From NCBI GenBank assembly GCA_030614585.1, contig JAUWTT010000108.1, positions 1-9,555 of the forward strand: a stretch of DNA of 9,555 nucleotides, in the 5' to 3' direction. A model generated the notes under the pieces. The model did no database searches and had not been told where the DNA came from. It worked only from the letters and a program-made list of their open reading frames with translations. Below are positions 1 to 6,329 of this stretch, in pieces (positions within the stretch are counted from its first letter, which is position 1; each line of letters begins with the position of its first letter). This DNA is from Acidobacteriota bacterium (GTDB lineage Bacteria; Acidobacteriota; UBA6911; RPQK01; JAPXNP01). The translations under genes and the position numbers were made by a program.

Positions 1-12
1 AAGCGTTCGAAA

Positions 13-19
13 GGGAGGA
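13..19 (+). promoter_or_regulatory. Ribosome binding site of the coiled-coil protein gene
   Basis: GGGAGGA lies 7 nt before the ATG at 27. It is the strongest Shine-Dalgarno match in the window and fixes the start of the first gene. The promoter is not visible and probably lies upstream of the window. Confidence 0.7.
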
Positions 20-26
20 TTCAGAA

Positions 27-863
27 ATGATTAAGATTACTCGATTGTTTTTGTTAGTCGCCTGTGTCATGGCGACTGCTCTGTATGGAACGGCTTCGGC
101 TCAGGAACCTGCCGAACAGGAAACTCATCAGGAACCTGCCGAACAGGAACCGGCCAAACCGGAAGCGGCTCAAGAAACTGAAGGAGAGGAGACCTCCCAA
201 CCCTCCGCAAAAGAAGCGCTTTTCAAAGACGCTTCGGAGACTTTCCAGCAGGCGAAGGAGACAAGCGCTGATATCTTTTCCCCTGCTCAATATGCCAAAG
301 CAGAACAGGACTTCGCGAAAGCTCAGGAGCTCTACGATGTAGGGAACCGGATCGACGAAGTCTATCAAAATCTCGCGAGCTCCATGAAGGCTCTTCAGTC
401 AGCTATCACGACAGCCGAACTGGGCCAGGTGGCTCTCAAGGATCTCTTGCTTGTTCGAAAAGAGACTATCGATTCAGGACTTTCTCTCGAGGACTCGAAA
501 GACTTCCAAGAGGCCGAGAAGAAGTTTCACCAAGCGGTTGAGAAGATCGAGAAGGACCACGACACAAAGGGGGCTCGCAAGCCGAGTGAACAGGCTGCGG
601 AAAAATATCGAAAAGCAGTGGTCCAGGCTCTCCAGAAAACAGTCCTTCCTGATGCGAAAGACAAACTCAAGGCTTCCAAAGACGCCTATAGCAAAGACGC
701 CTATAAAGAGGCTGAGAAGTCCCTGAAGGACTTTGAAAAATATGTCAAAGCAGAGAGCAAAAAGGAATTCTCAGTTGCTGAGTTGATCTCCATCGTTACC
801 AGGGGAATTGAGGCCGCTCTGAAACCGCCGGCTGCCACTCCCGACGCCGGCGAGACAAGCTGA
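27..863 (+). CDS. Exported alpha-helical coiled-coil protein of unknown function
   Basis: This 278-residue protein has a typical Sec signal peptide: K3/R6, a hydrophobic stretch to about residue 20, and a likely cut after ASA (23-25). It has no lipobox cysteine at the cut site, so it is predicted periplasmic or secreted rather than a lipoprotein. Residues 26-62 form a low-complexity linker rich in Glu, Pro and Gln, with QEPAEQE twice. Residues about 63-250 are almost entirely charged helix with an Ala/Lys/Glu periodicity. The segment around 85-103 (SPAQYAKAEQDFAKAQELY) recalls DUF4398/TPR-like helical envelope proteins. A short Pro/Ala tail ends the protein. No catalytic motif is visible. The start is set by a strong ribosome binding site. 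The downstream membrane protein is 68 bp away, so co-transcription is possible. Function unknown; export is the confident part. Confidence 0.85.
   Translation: MIKITRLFLLVACVMATALYGTASAQEPAEQETHQEPAEQEPAKPEAAQETEGEETSQPSAKEALFKDASETFQQAKETSADIFSPAQYAKAEQDFAKAQELYDVGNRIDEVYQNLASSMKALQSAITTAELGQVALKDLLLVRKETIDSGLSLEDSKDFQEAEKKFHQAVEKIEKDHDTKGARKPSEQAAEKYRKAVVQALQKTVLPDAKDKLKASKDAYSKDAYKEAEKSLKDFEKYVKAESKKEFSVAELISIVTRGIEAALKPPAATPDAGETS
101..149 (+). repeat. 27-bp in-frame tandem duplication in the linker
   Basis: A 22-bp exact direct repeat occurs at 101-122 and 128-149 with a 27-bp period (9 codons), and encodes QEPAEQE twice in the linker. A decayed third unit (EPAKPEAAQE) follows. This is consistent with slippage or expansion in an unstructured spacer after the signal peptide. 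The same gene has a second small duplication at 677-690 and 692-705 (14 bp, period 15), which gives KDAYSKDAY. Confidence 0.8.
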
Positions 864-917
864 AAAGGACATACAGCGTCACATTGTTTTAGAGGTCAGA
901 GCTTCAAAGATCCGTCT

Positions 918-923
918 GGAAGG
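918..923 (+). promoter_or_regulatory. Ribosome binding site of the AI-2E family gene
   Basis: GGAAGG lies 8 nt before the ATG at 932 and supports that start. The remainder of the 864-931 spacer shows no hairpin or promoter that I would defend. Confidence 0.55.
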
Positions 924-931
924 CCGTAGAC

Positions 932-2014
932 ATGCAGAACTCAAAGCAACCAACAGAAGACAATCACTTTCAGGCCAGGGCGCTGGAAGTCACCTTACGA
1001 ATTGGGTTTGTTCTACTCCTTATCGCTTGGTGTTTTTGGATCATCTTGCCCTTCATCGCAATGATCATTTGGGGATTAATCATTGCGGTCGCTGTTTACC
1101 CGATGCACTCCAAGCTCCTGTCCGCAATCGGTAACCGTCAAAAAATGGCAGCTGCCATTTCGACTTTACTGCTGCTGGCACTTTTTCTCGTACCCGCCGC
1201 GGCTTTGACGGAGAGCTTGATAGCAGGTGCCCAGGGTCTTTACGACCAGCTGAGTTCCGGAGAGATCAGAATCCCACCGCCACCGGAAGGCCTCGGAAGC
1301 TGGCCGATCATTGGTAAACCCATTGAAGAGACCTGGCGGCAAGCCTCCACGAACCTCGACACGGTTCTCGAGCAGTTTGCCCCACAGTTGACGAAGCTGG
1401 CAGGGACGCTGCTCTCGGCCCTTGCTGGAACTGGATTGAGTCTTCTTCAATTCTTGCTTGCGACTATTATCGCTGGAGCGGTGTTGGCGAATGCTGAAGC
1501 CGCGCAGGTTACGGCTCGAGGCTTCGCTGTGCGGATGGCTGGGGATAGCGGGAAGGAATTCACCCGTGTCACGAAGGAAACCGTTCGCAGCGTGGCCCGC
1601 GGGATTCTTGGCGTGGCACTGATTCAGGCGCTTTTGGCAGGATTGGGTTTTCTGGTTGTCGGGTTGCCCGCAGCCGGTCTCCTCGCCATGATTTGTCTGC
1701 TGCTGGCGATTATCCAGCTGGGTGTTGCGCTTGTCACAATTCCGGCAGCGATTTACATCTTCTATACAGCGGATACTGTAACCGCCGTCGTATTTCTCAT
1801 CTGGTGCATTGTTGTCACACTCGTCGATAATGTTCTGAAGCCCGTCTTACTGGGAAGGGGAGCCCCGGTTCCCATGATTGTGATCTTCCTGGGCGTAATC
1901 GGAGGCTTCCTGACTCAGGGGATCATTGGATTGTTCCTGGGAGCAGTGATCCTGTCACTCGGTTTCAACCTGTACCAGACCTGGATTGACCAAGCATCCG
2001 AATCTGAAGCTTGA
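932..2014 (+). CDS. AI-2E/PerM-family membrane transporter
   Basis: This 360-residue polytopic inner-membrane protein has the usual length and layout of the AI-2E transporter family (PF01594, which includes TqsA, PerM and YdiK). Two adjacent N-terminal helices span about 22-56 and a third about 72-95. An extracytoplasmic loop with a Pro run (IPPPP, 114-118) follows at about 100-150. A cluster of helices then runs from about 155 to 345. The family's C-terminal signature is clear: DNVLKPVLLGRG at 299-310, then LGVIGG at 320-325 and GLFLG at 333-337. The position after GLFLG, usually proline in this family, is alanine here (A338). Members export diverse solutes, including AI-2 in one case and Na+/H+ exchange in others, so the substrate cannot be assigned. 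Family call is firm; function is not. Confidence 0.93.
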   Translation: MQNSKQPTEDNHFQARALEVTLRIGFVLLLIAWCFWIILPFIAMIIWGLIIAVAVYPMHSKLLSAIGNRQKMAAAISTLLLLALFLVPAAALTESLIAGAQGLYDQLSSGEIRIPPPPEGLGSWPIIGKPIEETWRQASTNLDTVLEQFAPQLTKLAGTLLSALAGTGLSLLQFLLATIIAGAVLANAEAAQVTARGFAVRMAGDSGKEFTRVTKETVRSVARGILGVALIQALLAGLGFLVVGLPAAGLLAMICLLLAIIQLGVALVTIPAAIYIFYTADTVTAVVFLIWCIVVTLVDNVLKPVLLGRGAPVPMIVIFLGVIGGFLTQGIIGLFLGAVILSLGFNLYQTWIDQASESEA

Positions 2015-2027
2015 GCGGGAAGGACTA

Positions 2028-2044
2028 CTGAGGATTGGCCTCAG
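2028..2044 (+). terminator. Small hairpin just after the AI-2E gene
   Basis: A perfect 6-bp inverted repeat (CTGAGG, 5-nt loop, CCTCAG) begins 14 bp after the stop codon. No T-tract follows, so it is at best a weak intrinsic terminator or an RNA 3'-end stabiliser. Confidence 0.3.
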
Positions 2045-2088
2045 CTTCTAATGGTACCTTGATCTCGTAAAGTTCCTCACCAAGGGAC

Positions 2089-2169
2089 TTACCACCAAGT
2101 CACCAAGGACACCAGGATAATGGCGTTAATCTTTGTGCTGCTTGGTGCTCTTTGTGTCTTTGGGGTTAA
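2089..2169. repeat. 81-bp imperfect palindromic intergenic element
   Basis: The left arm (about 2089-2115, starting TTACCACCAAGTCACC) and the right arm (about 2141-2169, ending TTTGGGGTTAA) are inverted copies. The core 26-nt comparison gives about 18 matches, and the outer ends are TTA and TAA. The arms are built from CCAAG/CACAAAG-type words. I recall this style from palindromic intergenic repeats scattered in many environmental bacterial genomes. It is followed at about 2181-2210 by two related words, ATTTGTCACTTG and ACTTGTCATTTG, forming a degenerate direct repeat. No ORF is present, so it is a non-autonomous repeat (REP- or MITE-like). Family membership is from memory, not a search. Confidence 0.6.
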
Positions 2170-2254
2170 TCCCATCCGGCATTTGTCACTTGAAACTTGT
2201 CATTTGTACTTCCAAAGCTCTGGCTTTTCCTGCAACTCTGAATAGAATAGGTCC

Positions 2255-2689
2255 ATGATCAGAAGAATTGTGCTTATCGTTCTATTCATCACTTTGTCCA
2301 CCGTCGCTTTTGCCGCCGATGAAAAAGCGGCCGTCGAGGCGGCCGAGCGCGCCTGGGCCAAGGCAGTCGTCGGAAACGATTATCCCGCGCTCGAAAAGAT
2401 TCTTGCCGACGATCTCTACTACTCACACTCGAATTTCATAGAGGACACCAAGCGGAGCTACATTGACAACCTGAAATCGGGGAAGGCCCGTTACTATGTC
2501 CTTGACATCGAAACGCTCAAGGTACGCATGATCGACGATCGAACAGCACTGGTCGGAGCAGTTTCCGAGTACCAGACGAAGGCGCCAGACGGGAGTCGCC
2601 AGACGTCGATACTCAAAACGCTGCACGTGTTCCGCAAGAATGGCGGACTGTGGCAACTCACTGCCCATCAGTCGGCGCGAAAGCCGTAG
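2255..2689 (+). CDS. Secreted DUF4440 (SnoaL-like/NTF2-fold) protein
   Basis: This 144-residue protein has a Sec signal peptide (RR at 3-4, hydrophobic core, likely cut after AFA at residue 20). One DUF4440/NTF2-like domain fills the rest. The first helix carries AERAWAKAVVGNDYPALEKILADDLYYSHSN, broken here as AERAWAKAV (about 30-38) and LEKILADDLYYSH (about 46-58). Next come the family's RMIDDRTALVGA strand region (about 90-101) and the closing W-x-LTAHQSA (about 132-140). Members are small alpha+beta barrels with a ligand pocket, and most have no known substrate. No clear Shine-Dalgarno precedes the ATG. A TAGAAT hexamer at 2243-2248 would place transcription start almost on the ATG, so a leaderless mRNA is possible. 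The gene is flanked on both sides by copies of the same palindromic repeat. Confidence 0.9.
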   Translation: MIRRIVLIVLFITLSTVAFAADEKAAVEAAERAWAKAVVGNDYPALEKILADDLYYSHSNFIEDTKRSYIDNLKSGKARYYVLDIETLKVRMIDDRTALVGAVSEYQTKAPDGSRQTSILKTLHVFRKNGGLWQLTAHQSARKP

Positions 2690-2714
2690 CGTCTCTCAGC
2701 GACGCAGGATCCTG
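2689..2714 (+). terminator. Two small dyads after the DUF4440 gene
   Basis: GCGTC (2689-2693) pairs with GACGC (2701-2705). It abuts a perfect 10-bp palindrome, CAGGATCCTG (2705-2714). There is no T-run. These may act as a weak terminator or be part of the palindromic-repeat neighbourhood. Confidence 0.25.
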
Positions 2715-2737
2715 GCCTGAATGGTTCCCGGGTTCAC

Positions 2738-2760
2738 TACAAGGACACCAAGAGCACTAA
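2738..2760. repeat. Solo arm of the 2089-2169 palindromic element
   Basis: This stretch (ACAAGGACACCAAGAGCACT at its core) matches the reverse complement of the right arm of the 2089-2169 element at about 18 of 23 positions. It also shares the exact 11-mer CAAGGACACCA with the left arm (2104-2114 against 2740-2750). No second arm is present, so it looks like a half-element or decayed copy. It falls inside the N-terminal extension of the next ORF, which argues against using the ATG at 2721. Confidence 0.5.
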
Positions 2761-2795
2761 TAATCAGGAACGGCACAAACACGACAGGCAACCGG

Positions 2796-3887
2796 ATGCC
2801 CACTTTTGTCAAGAAATATCTGCTTCCAGGATTCATCTTTCAGTCGATAGTGATCGGAGGAGGCTACGGAACCGGCCGGGAGCTCGTGGAGTTCTTTTTG
2901 CGTCATGGTCCGGTGAACGGCTACCTGGGCATTCTGATCGCGACTGTGATTTGGTCGGTAGTCCTGGCAATCTGTTTCGAACTGGCCAGGCTGGGCAAAA
3001 ACTACGAATACCGCAGCTTCGTCTCCGCACTTCTCGGAAAAGGTTGGATCGGCTTCGAGGTGGTCTACATAGCGAGCCTGGTAATAACCGTGGCAGTCAT
3101 CGGATCGGCTTCCGGCGAGCTCTTCTTCGAGATCATCGGATGGCCTCGAATCTGGGGCACAGTCTTAATGATTTGTCTGGTGGGAATACTCGCCTTTAAA
3201 GGGAGCGCCCTGATCGAGAAGGTGTTTTCGTTCTGGTCAGTCACGCTCTATGCCTTTTACCTGAGTCTCATCGTGCTGATCTTCTGGTCTTTCGAAGAAC
3301 GCGTGCTCGAAACTGCCCCCCTCTATGTCGCGGACACGCAGTGGGTGCTTGGAGGGATCAAGTATGCTGCCTACAACCTGGGTGCCGTACCTGCCATGCT
3401 ATTCTCCCTTCGATACTTGGAGAAGCGCAAAGAGGCGGTAGTGTCCGGTTTACTGGCTGGGCCGATCGCCATTATCCCCGGTGTCTTTGTGTTTACGGCC
3501 ATGCTCAGCCAGTATCCACAAGTCGTGAAGGACGCTCTCCCGATTAACACGCTCCTGGGCAGTCTTGGAATCCCCCTCTTCCAGCTGATGTTTCAACTCA
3601 TCCTGTTCGGAACTTTCATTGAGACCGGAGCGGGAATGATTCACGGCTTCAACGAGCGTATTGCCGGTGTATACCAAGAACGTGGCGGTGAAATGCCTCG
3701 TTACCTCCGCCTCGGGTTAGCCCTTGGGATTCTGGTCCTGGCCATCTTTTTTGCCGACAGGTTTGGCTTGGTCAAACTTATTGCCGAAGGCTACGGCATG
3801 ATTACCTGGGGCTACTGGATCTTCTTTGTACTGCCCGTCCTCACTCTTGGGATCTGGAAGATATCCAAACTCAGCAACCGAGCATGA
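2796..3887 (+). CDS. YkvI-like membrane protein (APC superfamily)
   Basis: This 363-residue inner-membrane protein has about ten hydrophobic segments: roughly 10-28, 42-62, 85-105, 117-135, 145-164, 190-208, 215-237, 258-278, 305-320 and 336-356. The N-terminal signature GGGYGTGRELVEFF (21-34) is the glycine-rich first helix seen in the Bacillus YkvI family (COG3949), distant relatives of LeuT-fold amino-acid transporters. NLGAVPAMLFSL (194-205) and IETGAGMIHGFNER (275-288) are further family-like stretches. The substrate is unknown. I chose the ATG at 2796 because MPTFVKKYLLPGF gives a normal short cytoplasmic start. The ATG at 2721 would add 25 non-hydrophobic residues encoded through a repeat arm. 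No good Shine-Dalgarno is visible at either ATG. The stop overlaps an ATG (ATGA at 3884-3887), but the next gene probably starts downstream. Confidence 0.85.
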   Translation: MPTFVKKYLLPGFIFQSIVIGGGYGTGRELVEFFLRHGPVNGYLGILIATVIWSVVLAICFELARLGKNYEYRSFVSALLGKGWIGFEVVYIASLVITVAVIGSASGELFFEIIGWPRIWGTVLMICLVGILAFKGSALIEKVFSFWSVTLYAFYLSLIVLIFWSFEERVLETAPLYVADTQWVLGGIKYAAYNLGAVPAMLFSLRYLEKRKEAVVSGLLAGPIAIIPGVFVFTAMLSQYPQVVKDALPINTLLGSLGIPLFQLMFQLILFGTFIETGAGMIHGFNERIAGVYQERGGEMPRYLRLGLALGILVLAIFFADRFGLVKLIAEGYGMITWGYWIFFVLPVLTLGIWKISKLSNRA

Positions 3888-3889
3888 GA

Positions 3890-3906
3890 ACAGGCTTGCA
3901 GCCTGT
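3890..3906. repeat. REP-like hairpin between the YkvI-like and S9 peptidase genes
   Basis: ACAGGCT-TGC-AGCCTGT is a perfect 7-bp stem with a 3-nt loop, starting 3 nt after the YkvI-like stop. It has the same design as the hairpin at 6112-6128 (AYARGCT, 3 nt, AGCYTRT). A wider inverted pair, TCCACGG (3906-3912) and CCGTGGA (3951-3957), encloses the next 38 nt. No T-tract follows, so I call it a repeat rather than a terminator. Confidence 0.5.
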
Positions 3907-3995
3907 CCACGGAGCTTGCCACCCTCCAGCCGAGAATTCGCTATTCGGGCCCGTGGAGATGACAATGGGTATTGATATCTGTCTGCATTTGCGAT

Positions 3996-4005
3996 GGAGT
4001 AGGGG
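3996..4005 (+). promoter_or_regulatory. Ribosome binding site deciding the S9 peptidase start
   Basis: GGAG (3996-3999) and AGGGG (4001-4005) precede two in-frame ATGs at 4007 and 4013. AGGGG is 7 nt from 4013 and GGAG is 7 nt from 4007. Both starts lead directly into the signal peptide. The more upstream in-frame ATG at 3884 lacks such a site and would bury the signal peptide. Confidence 0.55.
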
Positions 4006-4012
4006 AATGGAT

Positions 4013-6097
4013 ATGAAGACTCACTTTCGTCAATCCTCCGTTAGCATCCTCTCGGTTGGTTACCTGCTCCTTTTCGGCCCTTCTGTCCTGGCGCAGGAAA
4101 AGCGTGCAATGACCATCGTCGATTTAATCAATGTTCCGTCCTTGAGTGATCCTCGTCTGTCGCCCGACGGAACTCAACTTCTCTACGCCCTTTCGAAGGC
4201 AGATTGGGAAGCGAACCGACGAATCAGTCACATCTGGCGGATCGATGCCGACGGTTCTCATCCGATTCAAATGACCAATGGAGAAAAGGGAGAGAATTCC
4301 CCCCGTTGGTCACCGGACGGGCAATGGATCGCCTTCATTGCCAAACGCGGTGAATCGGAGGATGAGGATGAGAAGCGTGACCAGATCCACCTCTTGCGCA
4401 ACCTCGGAGGGGAGGCTCACGCACTCACTCAGCACGACACTTCGGTATCGGACATCCAGTGGTCCCCCGATGGCAAATCGATCTACTTTCTGGCTAGAGA
4501 TCCAAAAACAGAAGAAGAAAAGAAGCGTGACAAGGCGAAGGATGACGTTACCGCCTTCGACGAAGACTACAAGCAGAAACACCTGTGGACACTTACAGTC
4601 GAAGGCAGAAAAGAGGTCAGGGTTACCGAAGGGGACTTTTCAGTGCTGGGATATAGGGTCTCCCGCGATGGCACTATGATTGCTCACCATCGTGCTCCAA
4701 CCCCGCTCTTTGATGATTCGGATGAAAGTGAAGTCTGGGTGATGAAGGCTGATGGGAGTGCAGGGAGGCAGCTCACTCAGAACACTATTTGGGAACGCGG
4801 CGCCCAACTCTCACCAGATAATGCGACAGTGATCTTCACGAGCGATTCGAATGAAAAGCTCGAAACCTATTACAACGACAAGATCTTTCTGGTATCCGCC
4901 ACTGGGGGAAAGCATCGGCTTATCCTGAAGGACTTACCTCATGAAATAGCCCGTGCAACCTGGTCAGGTGACGGAAAAGCGATCTACTTTGTTGCCAATA
5001 CAGGAATTCGTAGAGAGCTGTTCGTTGTCGACACGACGAGTGAAGAACTGGCGCAGATCACCAAGGGGGATCACTCCGTACAGGGTCATGACTATCTGCC
5101 GGAACTCGACCTCCACGCTGTAACCGTCAACCATCGAATAAACCCAGGAGATATATACCTCTTCAGGGGCAGAAACGGGACGGCTCTTATCCGAGTGACC
5201 CATGTCTACGATTACCTCTCCGAGCAGTTCCTCTTACCACGACAAGAAGCGATCCAGTGGAAGGGCGCCGACGGAGTGACGGTAGAAGGGTTGCTCTTTT
5301 ACCCGATCGACTACCAGGAAGGGACAACTTATCCCTTGTGTGTGCAGACACACGGCGGCCCCGCTTCTTCCGACAAGTTTGGGTTCGGCCGCTGGAGCAA
5401 CTACATCCAGGTTCTGACGAATAATGGCTGGGTGGTCTTTAAGCCGAACTACCGGGGTAGCACGGGTTACGGGGACGACTTCCTTCGCGACATGGTCGGC
5501 CACTACTACCACCAGTCTCACCTGGATGTAATGACCGGCGTGGACTACCTGATCGAGAGAGGAATTGCCGACGGCAACCGCATGGTCAAGATGGGCTGGA
5601 GTGGCGGTGGTCACATGACAAACAAGATCATCACTCATACGGATCGCTTCAAAGCGGCTTCTTCGGGAGCAGGCGCTGTGAACTGGATCTCCATGTACGG
5701 TCAAAGTGATGTACGCATCTACCGGACTCCCTGGTTTGGCGGCACTCCCTGGCAGAGAGATGCCCCGATCGACGTCTACTGGGAACACTCACCGTTGAAA
5801 GACATCTGGAAGGTCAAAACGCCAACCATTGTGCTGGTTGGTGAAAAGGATGTCAGGGTCCCTTCACCCCAATCCGTCGAACTCTATCGGGCTCTCAAGA
5901 CCAACGGTGTGCCGACCCACCTCTATATTGCTCCTCGGGAGCCACATGGGTGGCGAGAGCTACGCCATGAGCTCTTTAAGGTGAATGTGGAGCTCGAATG
6001 GTTCGAAAAGTATGCCCTCCAAAGAAAGTACACCTGGGAGAAGGCTCCCGGCGATGATGATGAAGAAGAGGAGAAGAAACAGACACAAGCACCTTGA
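4013..6097 (+). CDS. Secreted S9-family serine peptidase (acylaminoacyl-peptidase/DPP type)
   Basis: This 694-residue peptidase has a signal peptide (cut after VLA, residue 27), so it acts in the periplasm or outside. Residues about 40-400 form a TolB/PD40-type beta-propeller with repeated blade words (LSPDGTQLLYAL, WSPDGQWIAFIA, WSPDGKSIYFLA, WSGDGKAIYFVA). An alpha/beta-hydrolase domain follows, with HGGP at 447-450 and NYRGSTGYG at 479-487. The triad is complete: Ser530 in GWSGGGH, Asp613 in GEKDVRVP and His645 in EPHGW. The spacing is normal for S9 enzymes that cleave oligopeptides or acyl-peptides admitted by the propeller. The nucleophile elbow is slightly unusual, with SGGGH where SYGGY/F is common. 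The C-terminus is a strongly acidic, Lys-containing tail (DDDEEEEKK) of unclear role. Two extra residues are possible (ATG at 4007). The neighbours do not indicate a particular substrate. Confidence 0.93.
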   Translation: MKTHFRQSSVSILSVGYLLLFGPSVLAQEKRAMTIVDLINVPSLSDPRLSPDGTQLLYALSKADWEANRRISHIWRIDADGSHPIQMTNGEKGENSPRWSPDGQWIAFIAKRGESEDEDEKRDQIHLLRNLGGEAHALTQHDTSVSDIQWSPDGKSIYFLARDPKTEEEKKRDKAKDDVTAFDEDYKQKHLWTLTVEGRKEVRVTEGDFSVLGYRVSRDGTMIAHHRAPTPLFDDSDESEVWVMKADGSAGRQLTQNTIWERGAQLSPDNATVIFTSDSNEKLETYYNDKIFLVSATGGKHRLILKDLPHEIARATWSGDGKAIYFVANTGIRRELFVVDTTSEELAQITKGDHSVQGHDYLPELDLHAVTVNHRINPGDIYLFRGRNGTALIRVTHVYDYLSEQFLLPRQEAIQWKGADGVTVEGLLFYPIDYQEGTTYPLCVQTHGGPASSDKFGFGRWSNYIQVLTNNGWVVFKPNYRGSTGYGDDFLRDMVGHYYHQSHLDVMTGVDYLIERGIADGNRMVKMGWSGGGHMTNKIITHTDRFKAASSGAGAVNWISMYGQSDVRIYRTPWFGGTPWQRDAPIDVYWEHSPLKDIWKVKTPTIVLVGEKDVRVPSPQSVELYRALKTNGVPTHLYIAPREPHGWRELRHELFKVNVELEWFEKYALQRKYTWEKAPGDDDEEEEKKQTQAP

Positions 6098-6106
6098 TGC
6101 TCACGG

Positions 6107-6261
6107 GGAAGATAAGCTTCCAGCTTGTCACATTGCTTCAGCACTTCGATCTTTATCGACGACCTGGAAGGTCATCCTCCTGCAACCGGAAGATAAGCTT
6201 CCAGCTTGTCACATTGCTTCAGCACTTCGATCTTTATCGACGACCTGGGAGGTCATCCTCC
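6107..6261. repeat. Two tandem 81-bp units, each with three hairpins
   Basis: The 74-bp copies 6107-6180 and 6188-6261 differ at one base (A6168 versus G6249), with a 7-bp linker and an exact 81-bp period. In copy 1 three inverted repeats follow one another. GATAAGC-TTCCA-GCTTGTC (6111-6129) allows one G-U pair and extends inward. TCGAT-CTTT-ATCGA (6146-6159) is perfect. GACCT-GGA-AGGTC (6161-6173) is perfect. Copy 2 repeats them at +81, with GACCT-GGG-AGGTC as the last. The array starts 9 bp after the S9 peptidase stop. Near identity implies recent duplication or strong conservation. The first hairpin resembles the one at 3890-3906. Confidence 0.85.
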
Positions 6262-6329
6262 CTCTCCCGGCGAAGTTCAAAGAAGAAAAACGGACTCGCC
6301 CCTGTTGACAGACGACGCAACGGTGCGCC

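Noticed and set aside
54..368. Minus-strand ORF rich in Phe, Arg, Leu and Gly repeats
   Set aside because: It is the complement of the Glu/Gln/Pro-rich linker and coiled-coil of the first gene. The repetitive composition is inherited from the opposite strand.
2694..2795. Minus-strand open frame (about 32 codons, hydrophobic) in the spacer before the YkvI-like gene
   Set aside because: It runs through a repeat arm and a palindrome, has no start with ribosome binding site, and could not be linked to any family.
3884..4012. Upstream start of the S9 peptidase giving an ATGA overlap with the YkvI-like stop
   Set aside because: It would place a REP-like hairpin in the coding region and put 43 residues before a well-formed signal peptide. 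The ATGs at 4007/4013 have Shine-Dalgarno sequences.
5234..5788. 184-codon open frame on the minus strand
   Set aside because: It lies wholly within the hydrolase domain of the S9 peptidase, opposite the catalytic motifs, has no family-like motif, and is best explained as a shadow of a well-supported gene.
6107..6261. CRISPR array
   Set aside because: There are only two copies, a 7-bp linker rather than spacers, and no cas genes. The unit is much longer than a CRISPR repeat.
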